DNA of 64,000 nt from Lachnospiraceae bacterium (GCA_013316825.1 WSLY01000006.1:44199-108198), one strand, 5' to 3'; positions 36,302 to 44,940 are shown, counted from the first letter of the stretch. Numbers and translations are program-made. Notes: generated from the letters alone by a model not told the origin.

Positions 36302-37363
36302 ATGAATAGAAATAAAAAAATACTGCGGGGGATAAGCGTCTGCGCCGCAGGTATCTTTTTGGCTGGCGCGTTGGAATCCGGTTTTTTGATGGAAGCACAT
36401 GCGGCTGCAGTGGACATGAGCGAGCTTACTACATATGCCGGAGCAGCCTCTTTATTTAGTACGCCTTTAGACGCGCAGGAATGTATTGCAGCGGCAGAGG
36501 CGGCACGCGGTTCTTTTTGGGGATATACCAATCTGGGGATTGCCAATGTGGAGAGCGGCAATTTAAATGTCCGCGCCATTCCCGGGCTTGACGGCAAGCT
36601 GGTGGGAAAAATGCCCAAAGGCTCCGCATGTGAGATTTTAGAGGTGACGGAGGACGGCTGGGCACATATTATTTCCGGCGAAGTGGATGGGTATGTAAGC
36701 ACGGAGTATCTCTATATGGGAGCGGACGCTAAAATGCGCGGGCTGGAGCTGATTCGCACAGTGGCAGTCGTCAATGCGGACTCATTAAAGGTGAGGGACG
36801 ATGCCAGTCTGGACGGCGCGGTGCTGACGCAGGTTCCCAAGGGCGAGGAGCTGGAGGTGGTAGAGGTTTTAGGCGACTGGATACAGGTTGCAATAGACAG
36901 TGACAATGCTTATGTTTCTGCCGAGTATGTGACGGTGGAGGAGAAGCTGGATACGGCAGTCACCATGAGCGAGCTGCTCTATGGGCAGGATGTGTCGGAT
37001 TTGCGTGTGGACATTGCAGAGTATGCGAAGCAGTTTTTGGGCAATCCCTATGTATATGGGGGCAGCAGCCTGACAAAGGGTGCGGACTGCTCCGGTTTTG
37101 TCATGGCGATATACAAGCACTTTGGTATTACCCTGTCTCATTCCGCACAGGCGCAGTCGGGAGAGGGCACCAAGATTTCGGCTTCAGAGCTTCAGCCGGG
37201 CGATTTGATTTTCTACGCCAACAGTTCGGGCACTATCAACCATGTGGCGTTGTATATCGGCGGAGGCAAGGTGATTCATGCGAGCACTCCCACCTCCGGC
37301 ATCAAAATATCCAACTATAAATACCGCACGCCGGTAAAATATGTCAGCATTTTGCGGGATTAA
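36302..37363 (+). CDS. Secreted SH3-domain NlpC/P60 peptidoglycan hydrolase
   Basis: A 353-residue exported cell-wall hydrolase. It has a signal peptide to about residue 35 (ending HAAAVDM), then two bacterial SH3 domains (GNLNVRAIPGLDGKLVGKMP at ~80 and DSLKVRDDASLDGAVLTQVP at ~160). The C-terminal NlpC/P60 cysteine peptidase has catalytic C263 in ADCSGFVMAIYKHFG and H314 in INHVALYIGGG. Enzymes of this plan cut the D-gamma-Glu to diamino-acid bond in stem peptides. It has its own strong promoter. Confidence 0.93.
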   Translation: MNRNKKILRGISVCAAGIFLAGALESGFLMEAHAAAVDMSELTTYAGAASLFSTPLDAQECIAAAEAARGSFWGYTNLGIANVESGNLNVRAIPGLDGKLVGKMPKGSACEILEVTEDGWAHIISGEVDGYVSTEYLYMGADAKMRGLELIRTVAVVNADSLKVRDDASLDGAVLTQVPKGEELEVVEVLGDWIQVAIDSDNAYVSAEYVTVEEKLDTAVTMSELLYGQDVSDLRVDIAEYAKQFLGNPYVYGGSSLTKGADCSGFVMAIYKHFGITLSHSAQAQSGEGTKISASELQPGDLIFYANSSGTINHVALYIGGGKVIHASTPTSGIKISNYKYRTPVKYVSILRD

Positions 37364-37435
37364 GCGGCGGCGGGATAGTGTGGGGCTCACATTTGGATTT
37401 GCCGCAGTGAGGCTGTGGGAAGAAATGAGGATAGT

Positions 37436-37786
37436 ATGGAGCAGGCAGAGAACGGATTTATTCACTTAAATAAAAAGACGCAGGAAGAGGTCACGGAAAC
37501 CATGCCCCCTGAGGAGGAACTGCAGGATTTGGCAGAATTTTTCAGGGTGTTCGGCGACCCCACCCGTTTAAAGATATTGTATGTGCTGAAATGCGCGGAA
37601 ATGTGCGTGCTTGATATTGCGAACCTGCTTTCCATGACGCAGTCCGCCATTTCCCATCAGCTCCGCGTGTTGAAGCAGATGGATTTGGTAAAAAACAGGC
37701 GTGAAGGAAAGACGATTTTTTATTCACTGGCGGACAGTCATATCGTCACTATTTTGAGTCAGGGCATCGACCATATTGAGGAATAA
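37436..37786 (+). CDS. ArsR/SmtB family metal-responsive repressor
   Basis: A 116-residue winged-helix repressor. The DNA-recognition helix is SMTQSAISHQLRVLKQ. The C-terminal helix has D100, H102, H113 and E116, exactly the D-x-H-x10-H-x2-E alpha-5 zinc site of SmtB/CzrA-type sensors. A cysteine pair (C53, C57) lies near the alpha-3 position but is not a full CxC(x)D set. Zn(II) or Co(II) sensing is inferred. The likely target is the P1B-ATPase promoter at 41612-41670. The ATG at 37436 with GAGG upstream is preferred to a GTG seven codons earlier. Confidence 0.9.
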   Translation: MEQAENGFIHLNKKTQEEVTETMPPEEELQDLAEFFRVFGDPTRLKILYVLKCAEMCVLDIANLLSMTQSAISHQLRVLKQMDLVKNRREGKTIFYSLADSHIVTILSQGIDHIEE

Positions 37787-37797
37787 GGGGAGACGTT

Positions 37798-38310
37798 ATG
37801 AAGCAGAAAACGACAATGATACTGGTGGGGATTGCAGCAGCGTTACAGACGGTGGCGGTGCTGCTTGCTGTTTTTATGACAGTATTTCAAAGCACGGTAA
37901 AGCAGATATATGGCTGTGATGAGGGTGTGTGCAATATCAAATCCGTTCCAACAGGCGCATTTGCGGAGCTTTTGCTGCCGCTTCTGATTTATGGGATATT
38001 TCTGTTCTGTATTGCCATTGTTAAGGACAAAGCCTTTGCAAGGCAGGCGTTAGCGATTGTTTTTGCTGCGCTGGCGGTTTTGTTTAAAGTTGTGACAGCT
38101 TTGATTGGAATGTATATTATCATGCTGGAGGCAAGGACGAAAGGTGCGCTGGCATACGCCGGTTATAGTGCGTTAAACAATGCTGTTTTGCAGGTTACAT
38201 TTCTTTTTACACTGGCAGCGTTTGCCCTGTTCTGTATGGCGGCAGGAAGCTGCCTGCCTGTCAGGGCGGAATGTACGGCAGCTTCGCAGGGGACAAGGAC
38301 TGACATCTAA
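37798..38310 (+). CDS. Four-helix membrane protein (DUF4418-like)
   Basis: A 170-residue protein with four hydrophobic segments (~7-30, ~56-76, ~83-106, ~128-152). A loop between the first two holds CDEGVCNIKS, where the two cysteines could form a disulfide or bind metal. It starts 11 bp after the ArsR stop, with GGGGAGA before the ATG, so the two genes are probably cotranscribed. It resembles DUF4418 integral proteins. No transport function is shown. Confidence 0.65.
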   Translation: MKQKTTMILVGIAAALQTVAVLLAVFMTVFQSTVKQIYGCDEGVCNIKSVPTGAFAELLLPLLIYGIFLFCIAIVKDKAFARQALAIVFAALAVLFKVVTALIGMYIIMLEARTKGALAYAGYSALNNAVLQVTFLFTLAAFALFCMAAGSCLPVRAECTAASQGTRTDI

Positions 38311-38342
38311 AACACATTTGCAAAATAGAGGACTTTCAAATT

Positions 38343-38828
38343 ATGAGTATGATTGGTTATTATTTCAGGGCTGACGACGGCATGGTACAGCAGCTTAAGG
38401 AGGGAAGCTGCGGAGATATTTTGTTTGATGAAAGCAATCGGGAGCGGCTCTTTGACGTTGATAAGGCATGGCATGCCATTCATTATACCCTGACCGGCGG
38501 ACTGTGGGGGATGACAGGGGAGCCCGCAAGCTGGCTGGTGTTTGGAGGCGAGCCGGTAAATGAAGAGGATATGGGCTATGGACCGGCACGGCTGATGGAA
38601 AATGATGTCGTAAAGCTGATAGCGGATGCGCTGACAGCGTGGGACGAGGCGGCTTTTCGGGAGCATTTTCATGTGGCGGATATGGTGGAATGTCATGTTT
38701 ACCCTGTTATGGATGATGAGAATGAGGATGTCTTTTTTCAATATGTATGGGAAAATTTTGAGGCATTAAAGAAATGGATACGAGAAACGGCGGATGTAGG
38801 AGAAAATATGATTGTGTTTTTGGGGTAG
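38343..38828 (+). CDS. DUF1877 (YfbM-like) family protein
   Basis: A 161-residue soluble acidic protein with the family features: an N-terminal MSMIGYYFRADD, then FDVDKAWHAIHYTLTG, YGPARLMENDVVKLIADAL and a C-terminal NFEALKKWIRETADVGENMIVFLG. The biochemical role of the family is unknown. It is followed by a large palindrome and the convergent ATPase gene. Confidence 0.85.
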   Translation: MSMIGYYFRADDGMVQQLKEGSCGDILFDESNRERLFDVDKAWHAIHYTLTGGLWGMTGEPASWLVFGGEPVNEEDMGYGPARLMENDVVKLIADALTAWDEAAFREHFHVADMVECHVYPVMDDENEDVFFQYVWENFEALKKWIRETADVGENMIVFLG

Positions 38829-38862
38829 CGGACGGCGGTATGCCGCCTCATTTCCAGATAAG

Positions 38863-39092
38863 GATTGGGTGTCAAAAGCCCTGATTGAAGTTACCTGCTG
38901 TCAATTTGACCTGAGAATAGGTGTGCACTCCGTTGCGCCAAACATTCCAATGAGCCTCTAAAGCGAAAATCGTGTTCAGCAAAGGCTTCCACGATTTTTG
39001 AGTCTCATTTCCATGGCGCAAAAGTCGTTTACACCTATTCTCAGGTCAAATTGACAACCAACATTTTCGGACAGGGCTTTTGACACCCTAAT
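38863..39092. repeat. Large imperfect palindrome (~230 bp), MITE-like
   Basis: Almost the whole gene-free stretch between the DUF1877 gene and the ATPase gene folds on itself. The outer arms are a 17-bp perfect pair at 38867-38883 and 39072-39088 (GGGTGTCAAAAGCCCTG), extended by GATT with a one-base indel. An inner 26-bp perfect pair lies at 38899-38924 and 39031-39056. GCGCCA/TGGCGC and AAAATCGTG/CACGATTTT arms follow toward a small apex. No gene is present. It is either a non-autonomous mobile element or a structured RNA/terminator-like element. Confidence 0.85.
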
Positions 39093-39105
39093 CAGACAAG
39101 GAGAA

Positions 39106-39149
39106 GAGGAAGAAATAAAATGCCTCATCTGTTTTCAGACAGATGAGGC
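39106..39149 (-). terminator. Terminator of the P1B-ATPase gene
   Basis: A perfect 11-bp stem (GCCTCATCTGT with ACAGATGAGGC) and a 6-nt loop at 39122-39149. On the reverse strand it is followed by ATTTTATTTCTTCC. It lies 66 bp past the ATPase stop. Confidence 0.8.
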
Positions 39150-39214
39150 GGTTTGAAAAGAATTATGCAAGTCTTTTTTTGCATCCACTTTGGCGTGGGT
39201 GCTTTTTAATTATT

Positions 39215-41566
39215 TCATCGCTTTTGATATAAGATGCGAATAGAATTCAGGATGCAGAGCATGGCAACTCCCGTGTCCGCGAAAACGGCAAACCACATGG
39301 ATGCTTTGCCGGCAAGCCCCAGTATCATAAAGAGGGCTTTTATGACGAGGGCAAAGGTTACGTTCTGAGTGGCAATGCGGCAGGCAGCCTTGGCTATTTT
39401 GATGGAGGCGGGAATGGCTTCCATGGAGGAAGTCATAAACACCACATCCGCCGCCTCGATTGCTGCGTCTGCGCCGCTGCCCATGGCAGCCCCTACGTCT
39501 GCGCCTGCCAGCACAGGCGCGTCGTTGATGCCGTCGCCCACAAACATAACGGCGCCATGCCGCTCTCGGATTTCCTTTAAGCGTGCAAGCTTTTCTTCAG
39601 GCAGAAGTCTTGCATATATTTCATCGATGCCGGTTTGTTTCGCCACTTCTTCGGCGGTTTTGGGTGCGTCGCCGGTCAGCATGATTGTGGTTAATTTTTG
39701 CTTTTTCAGAGAACGGACAGCGGGCGCGGCTTCTTCCTTGATGGTATCGGCGATCACCAGACTGCCAAGGTAGCTTCCGTTTCTGGCAAGCAGCACCTCC
39801 GTGCCGTATGCGGCAGTATCTTCTGCGTTTTGCGTATAAGAAGAAATATCGATACCCTGTTCGGCAAGCAGTTTGCGGTTGCCGCAGAGCACGAGACCGT
39901 CGTCTGTCTGCATTTGTATGCCGTGACCGGATATTTCTGTGATAACACCGGCTTTGTCTACAGAAATGCTTTCCGCTTTTGCTGCGTCCAGAATGCTCTG
40001 CGCAATGGGGTGCGTGGAGGCGGACTCACAGGAAGCGGCAAGGGACAGCAGTTCTTTTTCGGAAAGTCCGGCGTCGGGGGCGCAGATAATATGCTGTAAT
40101 ACAAAGTTGCCTTTGGTGATGGTGCCGGTTTTATCCATAATGATGGCTTTTATGTTTTTTAATGCCTCTAAGGAAGAACCTCCTTTAAAGAGAATTCCCT
40201 GTTTGGAGCCTGCGCCGATGCCGGAGAAAAAGGCAAGCGGAACACTTAGTACCAGAGCGCAGGGGCAGCTAATGACGAGGAAGGTCAGGGCAGTATAGAG
40301 CCATTTGTCCCAGTCTCCCGTAAAAAGCGAGGGGATGATGGCGGTACAAAGCGCAAGAAGGACGACAAAGGGGGTATAAATTCGGGAAAAGCGAGTGATA
40401 AAGCGGTCCATTTTGGGTTTGCTTGCAGCCGCATTTTCCACGGAATCCAAGATACGGGTTACCATGGATTCGGAGAGAGGCTTTTCCACCTTCAGCTTCA
40501 GTACGCCGGAAAGATTCATACAGCCGGAGAGGACGGCGCTTCCTGACTGCACGCTGATGGGGACGGGCTCGCCGGTTACAGGAGAGGTATCAAGGCGGCT
40601 CTCACCTTCCAGTACCATGCCGTCTAAGGGGATGCGGTCACCGGGACGTACCAGTACAATATCGCCGGCTTTTGCTTCTTCGGCGGGAATCATGGTAATT
40701 TTTTCTCCGTTTACCAGTCCGACAGTTTCAGGACGCAGGTCAAGGGCATCCATAATTTGGCTGCGGCTTTTTGCGACGGCTCTGTGCTCAAACCATTCGC
40801 CAATCCGGTAGAAGAGCATAACGCCGACTGCCTCGGGCGCGTATGCGCCGATGGCGCCGGAGGGCTCTTTTATGGCAAAGGCGCCCAAAGTGGCAATGCT
40901 CATCAAAAAGTTTTCATCAAAAATATTGCCCTTAAAAATATTGCGGATGGCAGTGAGGACAATTTCCAGACCCAGTATCAGGTAGGCAATCACATACAGG
41001 GCGAGGGAGGCAATGGGGGAGAAGCGGGCAGAAAGCTTTCCCAAAAGAAACAGGGCTGCTCCCAGAACAATGCAGAGAAGGTCTTTTCTGCTTTCTGCCT
41101 TATCTGCTTTTTTGGAATCCGTATGAAGCGCCTCTCTGGGTGTAATGACGGCGTCAGGCTCGATTGCCTTACACGCCTCCTGCATAAGCGGCAGCAGTGC
41201 TTTGTGGTTTTTGGCGGCAACGCGAAGCTGCTTGGTGGCAAAGGTAATGGAGGCATATTCCACACCTGGCAGAGACTGGATTTTGCGCTCTATTTTGGCG
41301 GCGCAGTTGGCACAGTCCAAATTGTCTACAATATAGATTTTCATCGGCGCTTTTGTGGCAGGCGGCTTTTCCGCCGCGGGGGAAAGCGCATGTTCGTGCT
41401 GTTCCTGTCCGCAGCCGCAGGCATCGCCATGTTCGTGGTGGTGCTCGTGCTGCGCATGTTCATGGTGCTCCTGTCCGCAGCCGCAGGCATCACTGTGTTC
41501 GTGGTGGTGCTCGTGCTGTTCGTGTCCTAATGTCTCGTGGAAAGAGTTTTGCTGTTGATGGCTCAT
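39215..41566 (-). CDS. P1B-type Zn/Cd/Pb-transporting ATPase
   Basis: A 783-residue heavy-metal exporter of the ZntA/CadA group. Residues ~1-60 form a His-rich extension with two copies of a 22-residue unit, each holding CGCG. An HMA domain follows (NLDCANCAAKIERKI, C85/C88). Eight transmembrane helices include the CPC motif (C434, C436) in ISCPCALVLS. D478 in MDKTGTITKGN is phosphorylated, and GDAPKTAE and VGDGINDAPVL complete the pump. CPC with the DCxxC HMA points to Zn(II)/Cd(II)/Pb(II). The start follows AAAGGA. The promoter carries an SmtB-like operator. Confidence 0.95.
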   Translation of the reverse strand: MSHQQQNSFHETLGHEQHEHHHEHSDACGCGQEHHEHAQHEHHHEHGDACGCGQEQHEHALSPAAEKPPATKAPMKIYIVDNLDCANCAAKIERKIQSLPGVEYASITFATKQLRVAAKNHKALLPLMQEACKAIEPDAVITPREALHTDSKKADKAESRKDLLCIVLGAALFLLGKLSARFSPIASLALYVIAYLILGLEIVLTAIRNIFKGNIFDENFLMSIATLGAFAIKEPSGAIGAYAPEAVGVMLFYRIGEWFEHRAVAKSRSQIMDALDLRPETVGLVNGEKITMIPAEEAKAGDIVLVRPGDRIPLDGMVLEGESRLDTSPVTGEPVPISVQSGSAVLSGCMNLSGVLKLKVEKPLSESMVTRILDSVENAAASKPKMDRFITRFSRIYTPFVVLLALCTAIIPSLFTGDWDKWLYTALTFLVISCPCALVLSVPLAFFSGIGAGSKQGILFKGGSSLEALKNIKAIIMDKTGTITKGNFVLQHIICAPDAGLSEKELLSLAASCESASTHPIAQSILDAAKAESISVDKAGVITEISGHGIQMQTDDGLVLCGNRKLLAEQGIDISSYTQNAEDTAAYGTEVLLARNGSYLGSLVIADTIKEEAAPAVRSLKKQKLTTIMLTGDAPKTAEEVAKQTGIDEIYARLLPEEKLARLKEIRERHGAVMFVGDGINDAPVLAGADVGAAMGSGADAAIEAADVVFMTSSMEAIPASIKIAKAACRIATQNVTFALVIKALFMILGLAGKASMWFAVFADTGVAMLCILNSIRILYQKR

Positions 41567-41611
41567 AATGATAGTCCTTTCTCTATTTTATCATACGTCA
41601 TTTTTGATTTG

Positions 41612-41643
41612 ATATACATATGAATAACTGTTCATATGTATAT
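41612..41643. promoter_or_regulatory. SmtB/CzrA-like operator of the metal ATPase
   Basis: A perfect inverted repeat with 13-bp arms (ATATACATATGAA and its complement) and a 6-nt centre. The core ATATGAA-N6-TTCATAT matches the TGAA-N6-TTCA pattern of ArsR/SmtB-family operators. It overlaps the -10 box of the reverse-strand promoter, so a bound repressor would block RNA polymerase; metal would relieve it. Confidence 0.85.
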
Positions 41644-41670
41644 ATAGGCATAAAACAGGGAAGATGTCAA
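41641..41670 (-). promoter_or_regulatory. Promoter of the metal ATPase gene
   Basis: On the reverse strand: perfect TTGACA (41665-41670), 18-bp spacer, TATATA (41641-41646). The -10 is shared with the operator repeat. Confidence 0.78.
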
Positions 41671-41788
41671 TACTTTTTTCTTGTCTTTTTCTTCATAACC
41701 GTTCATAATAACAGGGTATCAATCAAACGATAGGTAATCACAGTGTTTCGCAATCACCTAAATCAAACAAAACAAAAAGGAACTGTTT

Positions 41789-42325
41789 ATGGAAGAAAAA
41801 ATGACTGTGAATGGAAAAGCATACAAAATCCAAAAGCTATTGGGAAAGGGAAAAGGCGGTTATTCTTATCTGGTATCGGACGGTGCGGCGCAATATGTGT
41901 TAAAGCAAATCCATCATGAACCTTGCAGTTACTACCAGTTTGGCAATAAGATGGAAGCGGAATTGCGTGATTATAAGAGACTGCAGACCATTGGTATCAG
42001 GATGCCGCTGCTGTTCGACGCGGATATGGAGCAGGAGCGCATCATAAAGGAATATATAGAAGGTGATACCATTTATGATTTGGTATGTCAGGATAAAATG
42101 GAAGCAGCATATCTGGAACAGGTAAAAGATATGTGCGCGCGCCTGTATGCAGCTCATACCAATATTGATTATTTTCCCACAAATTTTGTTGTGCAGAACG
42201 GTATACTATACTATATAGATTTTGAATGTAACGATTATATGGAAGAATGGAATTTTGAAAACTGGGGCGCTGCATACTGGTCAAAAACGCCGGAATTTAT
42301 GCGGTATGTGAAGGAACGCGAATAA
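41789..42325 (+). CDS. Minimal protein-kinase-like protein
   Basis: A 178-residue protein with the landmarks of a compact eukaryotic-like or Bud32/RIO-type kinase. It has a Gly-rich loop GKGKGGYSYLV (~19-29), lysine K39 in QYVLKQI, and a helix-C-like acidic helix (KMEAELRDYKRL). The catalytic loop is HTNIDYFPTN, with D127 and N132 five apart as in HRDxxxxN, and D144 in YYIDFE is at the DFG position. It lacks most of a normal C-lobe, so it is among the shortest of its kind. The substrate is unknown. Confidence 0.75.
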   Translation: MEEKMTVNGKAYKIQKLLGKGKGGYSYLVSDGAAQYVLKQIHHEPCSYYQFGNKMEAELRDYKRLQTIGIRMPLLFDADMEQERIIKEYIEGDTIYDLVCQDKMEAAYLEQVKDMCARLYAAHTNIDYFPTNFVVQNGILYYIDFECNDYMEEWNFENWGAAYWSKTPEFMRYVKERE

Positions 42326-42387
42326 AAAGAAAATTTTTGCTGCGTAAACATGCTTTTTGAAGGGCAGCCGCAGCATGGAGGCTGAAT

Positions 42388-43743
42388 ATGAGACAAAAAG
42401 ACCAGTCAAAACAAAATATGCTGACAGGAAACCCGGGAAGGGCGCTTTTCTTTTTTGCACTACCCATGATATTAGGCAATCTGTTTCAGCAGTTTTATAA
42501 TATGGCGGACTCTATGATAGTCGGGCAGTATGTGGGGGAAGACGCTCTCGCTGCGGTAGGAGCTTCCTATTCCCTGACGACGGTGTTTATTATGATAGCT
42601 ATCGGCGGCGGCATCGGGGCGTCCGTTATCACAAGCCAGTATTTAGGGGCGCAGTCTTACGGAAAAATGAAGACGAGCATTTATACCGCGCTGATAAATT
42701 TTCTGATAATCAGCCTGCTTCTGGCGGCGGGGGGCTTTCTGCTAAACCGCCGTATTCTGACAGCCCTTAAGACGCCGGATAATATTTTAGAGGACGCGGT
42801 GCTGTATCTGGAAATTTATTTTTGCGGGCTGCCTTTTCTTTTTATGTATAATATTTTGTCCGCAATGTTTAATGCACTGGGAAAATCCAAAATTCCGCTC
42901 TGCCTTTTGATTTTTTCATCGGTGTTGAATGTAATATTGGATTTATATGCCGTGCGGGTTCTTTTCTGGGGCGTGGCGGGTGTTGCCGCTGCTACCGTGG
43001 CTGCGCAGGGAATTTCCGCGCTGATTTCCTTCGGTATCCTGCTTTTGATGTTGAAACGCTATGAAACGGAGGAAAGAGCGAAGCTTTATGACGCGGAAAT
43101 GCTGGTGCGGGGAACGAAGATTGCCATTCCTTCCATTATACAGCAGTCCATTGTCAGTATTGGTATGCTTTTGGTGCAGTCCGTTGTAAATGTTTTTGGC
43201 TCTTCCGTGCTGGCGGGGTATTCGGCAGGTATGCGTATCGAGTCCATCTGTATTGTACCAATGATTGCAACAGGGAACGCGGTATCCACCTTTACCGCCC
43301 AGAATTTGGGTGCGGGGCAGCCGGAGAGGGTAAAAAAAGGCTATCATGCGGGACTTGCCATGATAGCGGTTTTTGCAGTCATCATATGTGTGATATTGCA
43401 GTTGTCTCACGGCGGCATTATCGAGGCATTCTTAAAGGGCGACGGCGGCGTGGAGGCATATGAGACAGGTAACGAATACCTTATGTTTATCGGCTGGTTT
43501 TTTGCCCTGATTGGCATAAAGGCATGTACGGACGGTGTTTTGCGCGGCGCCGGAGACGTCAATGTCTATATGGTGGCAAACCTAATCAATCTGGCATTTC
43601 GTGTTACCTTTGCCAATCTCTGCGCGCCTATATTTGGCGTGCAGGCGGTATGGTGGGCAGTACCAATCGGCTGGGGCGTCAACTTCATTTTGTCCTATAT
43701 CTGGTACAGAACCGGACGCTGGAGCCGGAAGCAGGTGATATAA
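42388..43743 (+). CDS. MATE family efflux transporter
   Basis: A 451-residue polytopic exporter with about twelve transmembrane helices in two related halves. Typical segments are FALPMILGNLFQQFYNMADSMIVGQYVG in helix 1 and the corresponding AIPSIIQQSIVSIGMLLVQSVVN near the start of the second half. Members exchange Na+ or H+ for cationic drugs, flavins or other metabolites. The substrate is unknown. The ATG has GGAGG upstream. It converges with the next gene. Confidence 0.93.
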   Translation: MRQKDQSKQNMLTGNPGRALFFFALPMILGNLFQQFYNMADSMIVGQYVGEDALAAVGASYSLTTVFIMIAIGGGIGASVITSQYLGAQSYGKMKTSIYTALINFLIISLLLAAGGFLLNRRILTALKTPDNILEDAVLYLEIYFCGLPFLFMYNILSAMFNALGKSKIPLCLLIFSSVLNVILDLYAVRVLFWGVAGVAAATVAAQGISALISFGILLLMLKRYETEERAKLYDAEMLVRGTKIAIPSIIQQSIVSIGMLLVQSVVNVFGSSVLAGYSAGMRIESICIVPMIATGNAVSTFTAQNLGAGQPERVKKGYHAGLAMIAVFAVIICVILQLSHGGIIEAFLKGDGGVEAYETGNEYLMFIGWFFALIGIKACTDGVLRGAGDVNVYMVANLINLAFRVTFANLCAPIFGVQAVWWAVPIGWGVNFILSYIWYRTGRWSRKQVI

Positions 43744-43746
43744 AAG

Positions 43747-44781
43747 TTATTTGATATTTCTGGCAGCCGCTTCCCTTGCAGCATCAAAGGTGCTCACTGA
43801 GACAGGTCCGCTTACGGGCGTGCGGTAAACAGGAGCCTCGCTCTCGAAGGCGGTAAAGTATACGTAGCGGGAGGTTGCATTGATATGCGTGTAATTGCCG
43901 GAGGCAACGGTTTCCACATGACTGCCGTCTAAAGCCATGCGCTTTAACGCCGGTTCGTCAGCGGAATTTTTCTGATAATAAATATAGCCGCCTGCCAGAT
44001 TAAAGCAGTCTACCCTGTCGTGGGTCAGTACTTCTACCACATCACCGCTTAAGGAGTAACGGCAGAGCCGGTAATTTTCCGCAACATCCAGATAATAAAT
44101 ATAGCCATTGTCATAAACCGGATACCAGAGGTTTCCTGCCCATGCCATGTCCGACGTGTCGGATGCCGTATGGTAGCGGTAGAGATAATGGTTGGTTTCG
44201 GTGCCATTGTAGTAGACGCTGCCGTCTGTTAGGGCACAGGCGAAATTCCATCCGGTATTGGCAAGCAGTTCTTTTTCCTGCTTATCTGTCCGCAGCTTAT
44301 AGAAAAAGGGACCTTCCTCTGTAGAAGTCAAATAGTACAAGTAATTGCCGATAAGCTGTACGTTAAATACAAGCTCTTTGGAAAGATTGGTAATCTCCCT
44401 GCCGTTTAAAGTGGCGCGGCACAGCCCATGGCTGCTTCTTAAATAACCGAGACCGGCGGAGCCGGAATTGCCGTTCTGGTAATAGAAAAGGTATCTGCCG
44501 CCTGCGTTTAAGTGGGAGACGTTGGCGGATATCAGTTTTTTGATATTACTTTCGTCCGGCGACATGGAATAGAGCGCGCCGCCGTCATAGGGGTTGGAAA
44601 AATAGACGACACCGTTGTACTCGCAGAACATGCCGCCGTTGTTGGCGTTGCCGGCGGTATTGCCTACGGTACCTGCAGGGACGGGAACGACGCGGTTCTG
44701 GAGTATGTAGATTATAATGAGCAGGACAAAGAGTAAAACAAGGGCAATACTGATGATGATGGCTTTTATATTTTTTTTCAT
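43747..44781 (-). CDS. Membrane-anchored DUF5050-like beta-propeller protein
   Basis: A 344-residue protein with an N-terminal anchor helix (~6-27) and an extracytoplasmic domain. This repeats a short pattern of the type GGRYLFYYQN, GNYLYYLTS, NGYIYYLDVA, GGYIYYQKNSAD and TSRYVYFTAF about every 40-45 residues, the pattern of DUF5050/propeller proteins. The function is unknown; a surface binding role is likely. The ATG at 44781, nine nt after AAAGGA, is chosen over an in-frame TTG six codons earlier. Confidence 0.8.
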   Translation of the reverse strand: MKKNIKAIIISIALVLLFVLLIIIYILQNRVVPVPAGTVGNTAGNANNGGMFCEYNGVVYFSNPYDGGALYSMSPDESNIKKLISANVSHLNAGGRYLFYYQNGNSGSAGLGYLRSSHGLCRATLNGREITNLSKELVFNVQLIGNYLYYLTSTEEGPFFYKLRTDKQEKELLANTGWNFACALTDGSVYYNGTETNHYLYRYHTASDTSDMAWAGNLWYPVYDNGYIYYLDVAENYRLCRYSLSGDVVEVLTHDRVDCFNLAGGYIYYQKNSADEPALKRMALDGSHVETVASGNYTHINATSRYVYFTAFESEAPVYRTPVSGPVSVSTFDAAREAAARNIK

Positions 44782-44806
44782 GGGATGGATTCCTTTCAAA
44801 AGATTT

Positions 44807-44940
44807 CAGCCGGCGCCGTTTGCAGGGCTGCGTCAGGGGGGCGTTCAGCCGGCACCGTTTGCAGGGCTGCGTCAGGGGGGGCGTTCAGCCGGCGCCGTTT
44901 GCAGGGCGTCAGGGGGGCGTTCAGCCGGCGCCATTCGCAA
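44807..44940. repeat. GC-rich tandem repeat, about 3.5 copies of 36-40 bp
   Basis: Copies start at 44807, 44846, 44886 and 44922 (the last truncated) and have lengths of 39, 40 and 36 bp. The unit begins CAGCCGGCGCCGTTTGCAGG and ends with a run of G then CGTT. The copies differ by single-base changes, a G-tract length change and a 4-bp deletion, as expected from slippage. The spacing is too short and the units are contiguous, so this is not CRISPR. It sits just upstream of the DUF5050-like gene start, in that gene's 5' region. Confidence 0.85.

Noticed and set aside
38863..39092. Palindrome as the terminator of the DUF1877 gene
   Set aside because: It is far longer than a terminator, has a spaced multi-arm structure and no terminal U-tract; a separate ordinary terminator for the opposite gene lies at 39106-39149.
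44807..44940. Tandem repeats as a CRISPR array
   Set aside because: Units are contiguous, with no unique spacers, and no cas genes are nearby.
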